64,000 nt of DNA from Arbacia lixula (taxonomy: Eukaryota > Echinodermata > Echinoidea > Arbacioida > Arbaciidae). The translations under genes were made by a program, and so were the position numbers. The notes beneath the pieces were generated by a model, which was not told the origin of the DNA, did not search any database, and worked only from the letters and a program-made list of their open reading frames with translations. The DNA lies in contig OZ022583.1 in assembly GCA_963669155.1 (NCBI GenBank), positions 12,574,792 through 12,638,791 of the forward strand, written 5' to 3'. Below, one piece after another: positions 36,694 through 47,965 of the stretch. Position 1 is the stretch's first letter. The number at the start of each line of letters is the position of its first letter.

Positions 36694-36954
36694 CCAATAA
36701 AATCTACAACATGCCATTTTGTTTCGGCATGTTTGCAAGCATGGATAGAACTTTCTACATGTACAGATTGGAATATATATATATATATCAGTCGTTTTGG
36801 ACAAGAGTTGAGAGTTTCTGTCATCTTAGCTCCAGTCATTTTAGAGTTTATTGGGACCTTGGCTCGATACACACCTGCGAATTTATACGAGAATTTCTAT
36901 GTGTGGATACTTACCTGCCTGTTTAATAGTGCTTATGAGATCCTGCCTGAGAAA

Positions 36955-37125
36955 GAGTTTGAATTTGAGTTTGAGTTTATTTTATTTCAACACGGCAACT
37001 TGCTTCAGCCAATGGCTGTTCTTCTGCAAGTCCGTGCAAAGGTAAAATACAAAGATACATAGACAACATTATATACAGAGTATAATCAAACTACAATAAT
37101 ACATATAAAACGACATTACAAATAA
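36955..37125 (-). mobile_element. Possible 3' end of a non-LTR retrotransposon
   Basis: On the minus strand the sequence reads through TTGCAGAAGAACAGCC and GCAAGTTGCCGTGTTG into AAATAAAATAAACTCAAACTC and a short CAAATT-type simple tail. Such microsatellite tails are usual for CR1/L2-like LINEs. No reverse transcriptase ORF is present, so it would be a severely truncated copy. Weak call. Confidence 0.3.
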
Positions 37126-37126
37126 A

Positions 37127-37168
37127 AAAACAAACAAACAAACAAACAAACAAACAAACAAACAAAAA
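37127..37168. repeat. CAAA array
   Basis: About nine CAAA units. Confidence 0.9.
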
Positions 37169-37903
37169 ACAGCAGCAAAGCCTTACACTCTGTGGATTTG
37201 ACCATACTCTATCATCTGCGGCAACTGGGAGTAACTTGTGAGATGTGTGAAGTTACGCTGAACATTGTTTTCATCTGGGATATCTGCTACATCCTGCTGT
37301 ATTCTGCCAATGTGACATTATAACACTCATACCTGCTATTCAGCCGTACAACATTGGGATCAATATCGCGATCATAATTCGGGAATACTGGATCGGATTA
37401 GCAAGTGGACCATCAACGGGAGCCGTGGATTCAGTCGACTAGAGCATCCTCTAACATTGTGAGCTAACATCTACATGTATGTAGAGTAAGTGATAAAAAA
37501 ATTGTGAAAGTTTAATTGTATTGTCTTGATCTTAAAGGGAAAATACCCCATGTAGGCCTAATAAATAACACATAAATTAAATATTGGTGTCATTTTGTAT
37601 GGTCATTTCGGTTGTGAATTGATAGGAAGAGTTATCAATTCTCTCTCTTATTACATCTCAGCCTCAGCATGGAAGCACCAAAGATACCCTGTCATTCTTA
37701 CCCAATCTTCCTATCATACCGTTGCGAAGATGATGGACACGAAACCCAGGTATTTCTGCGATACCAATTATGTTGTTATCGATCCCGTGATCGCCGATCC
37801 CAGCAGGTGTCTAGAGATTGGCTGCTGACGCTTAAGCCCCGCCCACAGGATTAATAAGCAAGGTCGCAGCTGCCTGTGGTCCTATAGTTTCGCCCTGAAA
37901 GCG

Positions 37904-37987
37904 TTAACCCTTTGTGTGCCAGACGAAATGTGTCTGATACGATATGTTACAGTTGGGTAAATGTAACTGCGGCACTCATCGAGTTAA
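37904..37987 (+). repeat. TTAA-bounded short element
   Basis: Begins TTAACCCTTTGTGTGCCAGA and ends GCACTCATCGAGTTAA (84 bp). A second, partial copy begins at the same final TTAA (TTAACTCGTGTTGTGTGAGA) and reaches about 38,070. Confidence 0.65.
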
Positions 37988-38679
37988 CTCGTGTTGTGTG
38001 AGACAGAATGCCGCTTTACATGACCTGTGTGTATAATTGATGCATTGATGTTATAGTGTGGCACATACATGGGTCACTTCTGATGTCCCATGAAGAATCG
38101 TGCTCTATGAAACCCGGCCTTGCAGCATGACGGTGAAACATGCAGAGTTGATTCCTTCTGTGTTAGGCACAATGATGCTCTGTTGGAACTTTGGCGCACG
38201 TACCACACACAACTGGTCAATGATCCACTCAAGGGTATTTTTTTTTAAAATAAATATATTCATGAATATTTTCTCCCTGTTGGCCTGGAGACGACCATTA
38301 CTGCTAGATTGGAGAAAAATGGACGATAACCATTATAGTTATCATCAACCATCTCCGTGTCAAATCTTGTCTATAAAAGCCACATTGAAATGAAAACTTC
38401 GTCCGTCCACTGGCGCGAGAAAGTTTGGGGTGTTGGGGGGAAAATCTTTCAGTACCAGTCCAAGAAAAGCCCATTGACTTATTACACATTTCAAGCACCT
38501 ATAGTACTAAGATGGTTAAACACTACCCTGAGAAGGGTGTGGTATAGTTATTGCGTTTGTCCACATAACTATTACAGCGAATAATTTAAATCACCCAGTC
38601 TTGAGATTCTGCGATAAAACTCAATCATGTTATGACAGCATCAGATGACTTATTTTTCGCCTCATGAAGTTCAGTCTCA

Positions 38680-39136
38680 CTTCAACCATCGTTGTCAATA
38701 CGGACCATCATCTCTGTACATGCCAATGGTGCGTTTTTGCACACATGATACATATAAGCCTCATTGAGGCAGGTAATGCATGGTACTTCAAGGGTGAACT
38801 CGTTACGCCCAACGATGCATTTTTGCATAGCTTATACGCACAAGACCCATACTGCCCTACTCTGACAAAAGGAAGCAAGTGACAAATCAATCAAATCTGG
38901 TTATTGGTACTCTTAGATTGTACCCATCATTCCCTACGTACGGCCAAAATCTGGACAAGAAATATTCATCTTGCTGCAAGATATTCAATCTAACATGATG
39001 TGGTGTTGCACTGATACCAATGCAAGTGACAGACACATTTTGCTCATTTCCAAGAAAAGTCTCTTTTGTCAGTTGCTTCCTTTTGTCAGAGTAGGGCAGC
39101 ATAGGGCTGCGGTATGTTTGGCACACAAAGGGTTAA
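38680..39136 (-). repeat. Cluster of partial TTAA-element copies
   Basis: 38,720-38,760 (CCAATGGTGCGTTTTTGCAC), 38,815-38,870 (GATGCATTTTTGCATAG...CATACTGCCCTAC) and 39,080-39,136 (AGGGCAGCATAGGG...TTTGGCACACAAAGGGTTAA) are successive pieces of the element core in minus orientation. Confidence 0.55.
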
Positions 39137-39608
39137 AATTATTTTCAACGATGGTGAACTGCGCATGAATGTGATGACGTCGACACCCAGTAGGAGGGGC
39201 TTAGGAGCGTAGAGGAAACGATGTGAGCCTGGTGAGATAAAAAAACTGAAATTTAGAACGAACTAGTCTGGCTTTCAGGCCGTCGGGTATTTCTAAACCA
39301 AACAATTCAATGAAGGGGTCTGGCGGCCGTAGACTAATCATTCTCATTTTCTTCTCTAGGACTGAGAAAAGAGGAGAAATGATACAGTGATTAGTCTTAG
39401 AGTACTCGGATGGGATCAGAAATGTCCATGAGTCTGGAGGACAGGCGAGGAATGGAGAGGTGAAAACATAATGAGAAAACAGAATCATCATCTCAATCTG
39501 ACGTCCACAATTGCATATTGAGAATGATCATGATTGCCGACTGTCTTCACTGTTGACATCGTGCAACCATGACCTTGTTACGAATTGCCAAGGTGACTGA
39601 GAGCGACG

Positions 39609-39702
39609 TTAAACTGTATGTGCTGTTGAGGTATTTTTTTGCACTGGTGTAATACACACTATTCCCATAGGGCAGTATGGGGTATAGCAAATAAGGAGTT
39701 AA
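39609..39702 (-). repeat. TTAA-bounded short element
   Basis: Minus strand: TTAACTCCTTATTTGC, then CTGCCCTATGGGAATAGTGT and GTGCAAAAAAATACC, ending at a second TTAA; 94 bp. Confidence 0.65.
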
Positions 39703-39764
39703 AACACGGACTCTGTGGTTGGTTAAAGGGAGTGCCTATGGAAGCACGTTTCACTACAGTAGGT

Positions 39765-39945
39765 CACGTGACCACCGCAGACGACAGGATCCGATCATTC
39801 GTGCGACTCCTGCGACTTGGCTTAATCGCAAGGCCCGGTCTGGAGATTTGTGCAAGAATGTGACGTAATATGTCCAGATGTAGGTCCTTACGACTGCAGG
39901 ATCGCAGCAAAATACTGCCGATTGCGATGGCCTTAACATAATTAT
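39765..39945 (-). repeat. Dispersed repeat, copy 2 (inverted relative to copy 1)
   Basis: The minus strand reads CCGGGCCTTGCGATTAAGCC and AGTCGCAGGAGTCGCACG, the counterpart of the 35.5-kb copy. No coding capacity is recognised. Confidence 0.55.
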
Positions 39946-40676
39946 GAGAAGTTATTGGGCGTGACGTGACTCGACTGGCTTGAAACAATGTCTGAATGTG
40001 GAGGGTTGCGATGAAACACATAGCAGCCCGCACATGACGTCCCTTCGATTGACGATCTTTAACTGCTGGTGTTAAGCTAGCCTTGGTTACGGACACTAAC
40101 ACAACAACAAAAACGCAGTCCCAGTAGAGCCGCTTTCAAATCGCGGAGGTACCGTGCTATGGCATATGGTTAAAAAAACCACTTGCCATCGTGAGGTTGT
40201 TGATGATTCAAAATATGGTATTTGCATGACAACAATCGTAAAAAATGTGAAAAACGCCTCAATGGACACCATCCTACCGTGCCCAGGAGAATTACCTAGA
40301 GACAAGGTAGAAGAAGATAGTAAAGTTTGTTTTCCACGGGCCCTTAAAAAAGGCAACCACCAAGAAATGCAAAAAAGAAAATGCAAGAAAAAACAAAACT
40401 ATTATTATCCAACAAAACTATTCAGGGCATTTCTTGGTGATTGCCTGAAAGGCACCATATAAGAGACAAGCTATGAGTGATTTGGACTCATTCCACTTTA
40501 ATCACCAAATACTATATCATCCTTGAGACCAGACTAACTCGAAGCACAAGGAATAGAACTATCTTTCAATGCTCTAGCCAGCTGTTTCGTGCCGTGTTTT
40601 TAAAGAACAGTGCAGCATAATGTTCCAAAATAAGACAGCAGTGCACTGAGATTGTGACACGGGATTGTGCAACCCT

Positions 40677-40730
40677 ATAACCCATTCTGTGCAAAGCAAA
40701 ATGCTGCCCTTTGGGACATATTGGCCCGGA
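40677..40730 (+). repeat. Partial TTAA-family element
   Basis: ATAACCCATTCTGTGCAAAG followed by GCTGCCCTTTGGGACATATT; the right half is not recognised. Confidence 0.45.
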
Positions 40731-41294
40731 TTCCCAACGGTGGTTTAACTTAAACCACGTACTAAACCTAGACTTACTTTGTGATGCGCAATACAAATCA
40801 TTTGATGCTGTCACAAAGTCATTGATTTTCATCACAGAATAACACGGATTGGGTGATATGATTTTTTCCCTGTGATTGTTATGTGGACAAACTCAACATT
40901 CCCTAGTGATTCCTAGTACAATATCAATCACAATTTATGTTGTTTGATATGGCGTCCATAAAGTTAGTCCAGGTTTAGAAAACTTTTTGCATTAAACCAC
41001 TATTTAGGATACGGGCCAATCCGCACTAGTATTACCTTTTGTGCAAAAAATGGCTCAATGGCATATACATTAATAAATTAGGACAGTAACATGTAGTAAT
41101 GTAAGCTACGCAGATTTCAAATTGTCTCAATTATCGTATCCCCTTATCTCGCTACGTCTTATCACTAGTTACGCATAAATCCCACCGAACAGTAGTTTGA
41201 CCGGCACATAATGGAAACACATTGTATAAAAATGATTTTCTAAACAAAATTGATGAATTCCACGTTTAATTTGTTGACACACGGACCGTTTGTC

Positions 41295-41386
41295 TTAACT
41301 CTGTATCTGCCACATAGGATTTTTTTTTCGCAAATCATACACGCACATCCCAACGAGTTACATTTGTTTGACACTGAACGAGTTAA
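41295..41386 (-). repeat. TTAA-bounded short element
   Basis: Minus strand TTAACTCGTTCAGTGTCAAA, core CGTTGGGATGTGCGTGTATG, end GGCAGATACAGAGTTAA; 92 bp. Confidence 0.65.
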
Positions 41387-42126
41387 GAGGTATCGTGGCT
41401 TTGAACGTTGCAACCTGCTCCCGCCGGGAGAGTGAACCCTGCAGCCCTTGCAACTTTGTGCTGGAGGGCTCGACTCGTTGAACCCAATTAGTGAGAAGGT
41501 TTAACAGGTTAAACGTCATAATACTCGATACATGGTGATAAACAAGTGTCTTCGAACACATGCGTGACGATAAAAGATGTTTTCACTGTGTTTTCCCGCG
41601 TCCCGACCCCAGCGATCACTACCGATACTGCTTTCCGATAGTTCTCTGTATTTCCATTCACATTTTTCTGATGTTTGTTTGTCTTCAAAGCGTTTTCCCG
41701 TACTTACCGTCTATACAAGAAATAGTTAGGTTATCTGGTATAGACATGTCACTTAGAAATGAAAATACAATATTTGTATATTTGTTTGCGTTATCAGCGT
41801 TATCACACACGTCATACACTCGCAATTACATTTATCACGATGATACATATAAATCAATCAATAATGTATTTTGATTGTTAGGTGATTTGTTTGATTTAGA
41901 TATTCTCACCATTTCTAGTAAATGTTGATATAACATAGAACAACACTTTAAAAAAGGAAAAACATCAGCAAACGAAAATGGAACTTTTCAAATGACGCAG
42001 TGACCTCTAATCTGTGGTACTGGGAGACTTCAGTATCACATCGTTGTCACTGCCATTGCTGGCGTAAGTGAGGGAAAACAATGAAAGTCATTGAATTGCC
42101 AAATGTGTGTCAGCTAATGACTCGCA

Positions 42127-42207
42127 TTAACTCATTCTGTGCCAAGCAAAGTGATGCTCTGTGGATTACGGGTGTATCATTGGCGTCTAAATTCCATAGC
42201 GGGTTAA
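42127..42207 (+). repeat. TTAA-bounded short element
   Basis: TTAACTCATTCTGTGCCAAG, core GATGCTCTGTGGATTACGGG, end CCATAGCGGGTTAA; 81 bp. Confidence 0.65.
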
Positions 42208-42795
42208 GGATTTAGTTCCGATCGTGATTTACTTGGTCGACGTTGGTCAAAGGCTACCTTTATGTCTGTTAACTGGCCCTGTCCTCATTGCTAATGCTGT
42301 ATTTTTTCAGTACTTCATCAGAGAAGAGGGTCTTTTTTATAGACATGTTGGCTAAGTCATTGCAGTTGCTTTCTTCCAATGGACATGATGTAGGTCATGG
42401 TAAGATATTTTCATTACCAGAAACTCAGATAGGCGAACGAAATCATTACAGACACTCGATATTTCTTCTAGTTTGGTTTCTTTATTTTTTTTTTATCCAA
42501 AAGTAGTAACACGTTATAAGGATCGAAGCACACGTTTTCTCCTTTACTTTCTATTGTCATAAAACGTGTTTTATGTATATGTAGTACGATTTCGATATGG
42601 CAATTGTAATGGATGAAACTACATGATTACAGTCATGAACATGATCTGTCAAAGTGAACAAACCTTTTCAACGTGTCCGATTAAGTCAAACCAAAACACG
42701 ATTATCAGTTATTGGAAATTGGCTAGTTGGCATTTTAGGCTCATCTGTTTGATGTTCAACAATACAATTCTGCAAAACAACATTTCCAGCCTTTC

Positions 42796-42874
42796 TTAAC
42801 CTGTTGTGCACCAAACAAATTGCTACCCTATGGAGTTTGTGTGAATTCCGTGTGCATTGCGCATAAAGAGCTAA
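42796..42874 (+). repeat. TTAA-bounded short element
   Basis: TTAACCTGTTGTGCACCAAA, core GCTACCCTATGGAGTTTGTG, end GCATAAAGAGCTAA (right site CTAA). Confidence 0.6.
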
Positions 42875-43225
42875 TCCTCATCAAAGTTTTTAGGTTCCTC
42901 AAGTCTCCTCTCTCAACCCGGTCGTGACAAAAAACAAATCTTCAAAAAGTGCGATAAACCCGCCTCATCCGATCAGGCGAATCGGAAGCCCATGTAACTC
43001 TCACTTTCTGTCCAGCAAATCTCAGTCCTTAACCCCCCATGTCAGCTCCAATTTGGCGCCCACTCTGTTCCTATTAAACCGCCCAATTTGATCTGTCAAG
43101 GTTATGGCCTTCACAACGTGCCTTTCATGGACCGTAAAGAGACGGTCCTTTTTACAAACAGTAGCAAGTGTTGCGATAATTCCAGAGGTATATTAGATTG
43201 GAGGGCGCGTCTTTGTGCGCGGAGG

Positions 43226-43312
43226 AACACACACGTGGGGGAGCACATGCGCACGCACTCGTCAACACCCACCCATACCCTCCCACCTATCAAACACACA
43301 AACACACACACA
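43226..43312. repeat. CA-rich array
   Basis: Interrupted ACAC/CACA on the plus strand. Confidence 0.75.
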
Positions 43313-43726
43313 TGCTCGCCCAGATCAACAGGAACTTACTAACTTCAAAATATACAAATAGAAGAGAGGTAGTATTCTGAAAGAAACTTTTGTCCAAAAT
43401 TGCGAGGTTCGTCAGTTGGTTTTCTGATAACTGACTTGAGTCAAAATATGTACTGATAGACCAATCAATTTTTTTTTTTTTATCGTACGGGACTTACGTC
43501 AGAACTTGAATCAAAGCTCGTTTTTAGAATACTACAGAAGAATTGGAATATTGTTCTTATTGCCGCGATGATTCCATAAAGCTGTAATTGAACTATTCAA
43601 TGATACTTTTTGTATCAATGTTAAGGCCTTGGTCTAAAAGAGGTTCTAAGAAGAACTGGAGAGGATTGAAAGCTGATTGAGGAAATACGCACCAGGCAAA
43701 TGCGTTTCTTAGGACATACACTACAG

Positions 43727-43946
43727 CTCAAAGGAATTGGTATCGGGTAAAGGGAAGGGAAGAAAGGGAAGGATCCGCAGTTTTAAACCGGATTATATTT
43801 TGTCTAGTTCAGCATGAAACATGATGCATTAGCCTAAAAAGCATCATGTTTCATGCTGCTGAACTGGATAAAATATACCGCGGTTCAAAACTGCGGCTCC
43901 TTCCCTTTCCCTTTACCAGATGCCAATTCCTTTGAGCTGTAGTGTA
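43727..43946. mobile_element. TA-flanked palindromic MITE, copy 2
   Basis: Same termini (TA, CACTACAGCTCAAAGGAATTGG) and same central hairpin (GTTCAGCATGAAACATGATGC with its complement) as at 17.8 kb. One arm has lost part of the AAACCGCGGT block. Confidence 0.8.
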
Positions 43947-44159
43947 GGACAAGAAAGAACGGCTTGGAATATCTAGCGATGACAAGAAAGATAGAATAAA
44001 AGAGGTGAAGATTAAAGAAACGGGTGAGTTGGGTGACCAGTATGAATACATGGATTGCACAGGGAGGTGCAGATTAGTGGGAGGTGGATCTGATCCAGAA
44101 AGTTAGAAACAAAGATTTGTGGCACAACATGATCGCTTAAGTCTTCTGATACGGTACTT

Positions 44160-44210
44160 AGAGAGAGAGAAAGAGGGAGAGAGAGGGCGAGAGAGAAAGA
44201 GAGAGAGACC
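44160..44210. repeat. Short GA array
   Basis: AGAGAG with few interruptions. Confidence 0.85.
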
Positions 44211-44255
44211 TTGGTCCTAGGATACAAACCGATATACGATGCAACATTGAACATG

Positions 44256-44365
44256 TTAATTGTATAAACTTTGTATCCAATGGTATCCGCCATTGATGCA
44301 TTTTTGTACAACTAACACACACGAATCCCGCAGAGCAGCGGTGCATAAGGCACTTAAAGTGTTAA
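44256..44365 (-). repeat. TTAA-bounded short element
   Basis: Minus strand TTAACACTTTAAGTGCCTTA, core CTGCTCTGCGGGATTCGTGT and GTACAAAAATGCATCAATGG. It lies 19 bp left of palindromic MITE copy 3. Confidence 0.6.
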
Positions 44366-44384
44366 CTAGAACTTGTTTTGTATG

Positions 44385-44609
44385 TACATTACAGCTCAAA
44401 GGAATTGGCATGGGGAAAGGGAAGAAAGGGAAGGAGCCGCAGTTTTGTCCAGTTCTTTTGTCCAGTTCAGCATGAAACACGATGGTATAGCCTAAAAAGC
44501 ATAATGTTTCATGCTGAACTGGACAAAATATACTGCGGTTTAAAACTGCGGCTCCTTCCATTTCTTCCCTTTCCCTTTCCGAATGTCAATTACTTTGAGC
44601 TGTAGTGTA
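44385..44609. mobile_element. TA-flanked palindromic MITE, copy 3
   Basis: Terminus CATTACAGCTCAAAGG on the left and the complement of CACTACAGCTCAAAG on the right. Same hairpin centre. The left arm carries a small duplication of TTTTGTCCAGTTC. It lies only about 440 bp from copy 2. Confidence 0.8.
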
Positions 44610-45614
44610 GCTCTTGGTTGGAGAATAATATATAAACACGATAAACCCTGATGCTATTGTCAGGATTGTTATCGCGCAAAACGTCGGGGAGAACCAAAAT
44701 TGCGATTGAAGTACCACCTTGACTTTGATTCGTATCGCATACGCACTTCGTTCATGAAACTCACGATATTGTAAGCAAGGCGAGTAACTTTCCAAGGCTA
44801 GCTGGCCGTCAAGAGAAACATCAAAACATCGACAAAAAGAGTCTAAAGTAGATGGTTTGAGAGCGCGATACACGTTCAACACGTACGTGAAATGAGACAT
44901 TGAGAGTAAACGTGTGCGCGTGCCAACATCCGCGTATTGTTGCACTGGTGGGTATGACACCACAGATCTTGAAGAGTTCAACTTTGTTCGGAGCAATCGA
45001 GGTTAATAACACGACTATGTATATTGTATTTAGTAGAAATGGTAAGGATATATCATTCGATTTCAGTATTTTCACATAGTAAAACTATAGTTCAAATATC
45101 GAAATGGTATGTGTAAGAATGCACATTCATATATGGTTGTTGTAAATCGACATGAAACAACATCAAATACCAGTACAAATATGTAATGCAATTTGTATAT
45201 TGAATCAACAAGTGATTTCGTTTGCGTTTACTCCTTATGTATCTAATTTAACGACAATTATTACGCGTGCGCACGACATAGATATCAGAACAGGATGCTT
45301 CCACAAAACGCTTGATCTTGATCTGTAATGTTTATCTGTGCCTGTACATTTATTACATTTTATTGCAATAAATCATTTTAAACTTGCTGATCTTTTTTAC
45401 ATGATCTGTACAAATCAAACCTTCCGGTATCTCATAATGATAACCAAGACAACGCTTCCTAGGTAACGATACCTAATGCAATATATTTGCTTTATTATTA
45501 TTATTGACATCGTTTCTGTCATGCATCTATCATGCCATTGTAATGTAAATGTAAAAAATGAATGGCGGATTGGATATTGTTAATCTTATCTCCAGTGTTT
45601 AAAAAGGAATAATT

Positions 45615-45776
45615 CATTTTCGTAATGTATTCACAACTTTCTCTCTAACTGCCTTGTTTGAATGGATGGAACGCATTCTGAATCTATTAGTTGTTGCTAC
45701 TCGGACAAACCGCGGACAAGATTTGGGGTCACCATTAGTAACCTGAATACAATTTGCATACGTAACGAAAATGGTC
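45615..45776. repeat. Short element with 16-bp inverted ends, relative of the 26.7-kb foldback centre
   Basis: Ends CATTTTCGTAATGTAT and ATACGTAACGAAAATG are inverted copies. The middle shares TTCACAACTTTC, TCTATTAGTTGTTGCTACTC and GACAAACC with 26,691-26,860 in the same order. Confidence 0.65.
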
Positions 45777-46013
45777 CATTCTCTGATGCTGATTTTTCAA
45801 CTGCTTAAAAACTTAAGACCATAAACGGGTTTACACATCACGATCGACGAAGGCCACACATATTGAAAGTACAGTGCTTTTTCTTAACATAATCCACGAT
45901 GATGTGTATCATTTTTTTTCGGTTGGTTCAAGATTCTTTAAGAGTTAATTTCATAATGTTACATTAATTTGTAATCGCCTTGATATCATACATTGGGATT
46001 TGAATCACATACC

Positions 46014-46610
46014 AGTATCGACGGAAAAGCAAACCGACTTCCAACCCTCTCCGAAACTTCTGAGATCTGGGATATGTGAATCACTTCTTGCAGACCGATA
46101 AACCACGATCCAAGTAAGCATCCACACAAAAATCACTGGTCAGTTCTCTCCTCCAAGTGTTTAAATCATCCAATATCCACAAGACTCGGAAAGTGCCGAT
46201 GATGATGATGGGGTGGAGGATACAGACGGTCGATGTTGGTGGTAAATTTTTGACCGCTCTTGTTTTCACGCGCACAAGCCCGCAGCGGAGGTAGAGATAA
46301 AGATGCGAGGTGGATGGATGGATGGTGGGTGGGAGTGAGTGAGTGAGTGCGCGCGTTCACCGAGGGCTGCCGAGCAGCGACCGAATAGATCGCTCGTGAC
46401 ACCGCCGATCCAGCCGACTGGCTTCCACGGAGAAGATGGGGCGCGACACGACGAGGCGAGGCGACCGCTGCAGACTACTTGAGACGCAGCAACAGGTTGA
46501 TTTTACTTTACTTTCCTCATCATCTTCCCGCCGCCGTGTGCAAACTTTCTTGACGCGCGCGCGCTCGCGGTACGTTGTGCTTATGTGCTGCATGCAGGTG
46601 CGTTCGCACG
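46014..46610 (-). promoter_or_regulatory. Candidate CpG-rich promoter and non-coding first exon of the transporter gene
   Basis: 46,340-46,580 is the clearest CpG-rich block outside the proven exons (many CG dinucleotides, including GCGCGCGCGC), in otherwise AT-rich DNA. Read on the minus strand, the sequence below it resembles a 5' UTR: no long ORF, two short upstream-type ORFs (46,275-46,081 and 46,402-46,166), and a good donor, TACTG/GTATGT, at 46,013. No TATA box was seen. It may equally serve a plus-strand transcript or be an unrelated CpG-rich patch. The transcription start is not determinable here. Confidence 0.3.
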
Positions 46611-47213
46611 TCCAGTGCGAATACGATGGTATATCCAAACACACGCATATACTCACATACACACATCACAAACATACATACATATGTACATGTGAAACAT
46701 ACATCAACCACGTACACTTTTCTATTTTTTTCTTATCTTTCATCCTTTCGTAATTGTAACGACACCTTTTATTTCCCCCTGCAATGTAAATATCTATTAA
46801 AAGCAGTTTGCAGTGAAAGTCCATGACCTACGATCGTTGGAAGCCTACATTTAAAAAATACAATACAAACCATACAATCAAGGGGGTGAAACTTTCGAGC
46901 ATTTTCCAAGAAATTTCGTTAGAAGTGAAATCGAAGCATTTGTCACGATGTGCATATTCCGCCTTTCCGTTCGAAGTCGATACATCCATTTTATCATCTA
47001 CCGTTGATTGTTAATCCCTTTTCTTTATTGATTTTTTAAAAACTTATTTTTCATTTCGTTTATCTATTTCGTATATATGCCCACTTCTTTATTTAATGCA
47101 TTTGTCTACTCTCTCCCCTTTTCGCCTCTGTGTAGTGTCTTCTTTCTCTCCTATATATCAATTTTTCTTCCTCTGATTCATGTACTGCATCTAATCCTCC
47201 TTTTTCTTCTTCT

Positions 47214-47888
47214 ATGTCATCTCCTTGTTCTTACCTTCTCCTTATTTATTTGTTGTTATTTTCCTTCTTCTTTCGATCTTCTTTCGATCTTCTTTCTTCA
47301 TCTCCTTGTTTTTCTTTTTCTTCTTTATCTTGTACTTTCCGTTCTTATACTTCTTCTCATGTTCCTTTTCATTGTAATAGTTTTATTTCTTTCCCCTTTT
47401 CTTCATCTGCATCTTCTTCTCCTTCATCTTCTTCTCTCTTCTTCTCGCTCTCTCTTCTCCAACACTTGATCATACTGCATGTCATGCACATTACTTTACC
47501 TCCTCCCAACATTCTGTTCTTTTTCATCTTCGTCTCCTTCTCTTTCTTCTTTCTCTTCTCCTTCTTTTACTTCTCCTTCTTCTTCTTCTTCTTTTTCTTC
47601 TTCTTCTTCTTCTTCTTCTTCTTCTTCTTCTTCTTCTTCTTCTTCTTCTCCTCCTTCTTCTTCTTCGCCTTCTTCTTCTTTTTTCGTCTTCTTCTTTTTC
47701 TTCTTCTTCTTCCTCTTCTCCTCCTCCTCCTCCTCCTCCTCCTTCTTCTTCTTCTTCTTCTTCTTCTCCTTCTTCTTCTTCTTCTTCTTCTTCTTCTTCT
47801 CCTCCTTCTACTCCTTTTTCTTCTCCTTCTCCTCCTTCTTCTCCTTCTTCTTCTTCTTCTTCTTCTTCTTCTTCTTCTTCTTCTTCTT

Positions 47889-47919
<31 letters not shown>

Positions 47920-47965
47920 TTCATCTTCTTCTTCTTCTTCTCTTTCTTCTTCTTCTTCTCTTCAT
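47214..47965. repeat. Large TTC array
   Basis: About 750 bp of pyrimidine-rich plus strand; the purest TTC run is near 47,840-47,918. The 290-residue open frame here is a repeat translation. Confidence 0.92.

Larger units (their letters stand above)
31341..46006 (-). other. Upstream region or 5' UTR intron of the transporter gene
   Basis: No coding exon is recognised. The acceptor-like CAG at 31,343-31,341 and the donor-like CTG/GTATGT at 46,013 would make this a 14.7-kb 5' UTR intron; that is inference. Contents: GA arrays (31.34-31.65, 33.28-33.74 kb), AT-rich unique DNA (31.7-33.2, 33.8-35.4, 36.1-36.6 kb), dispersed repeats at 35.5 and 39.8 kb, a CAAA array, many TTAA-bounded elements between 37.9 and 44.4 kb, and two TA-flanked palindromes (43.7 and 44.4 kb). 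Confidence 0.4.

Noticed and set aside
37127-37168. CRISPR-like spacing of short repeats
   Set aside because: It is a CAAA simple repeat in an animal genome; no spacer structure.
37908-39132. A 1.2-kb piggyBac-like element with CCCTTTGTGTGCCA inverted ends and TTAA flanks
   Set aside because: The ends belong to separate short TTAA elements of the same family (the left one closes at 37,987), and no transposase frame lies between them.
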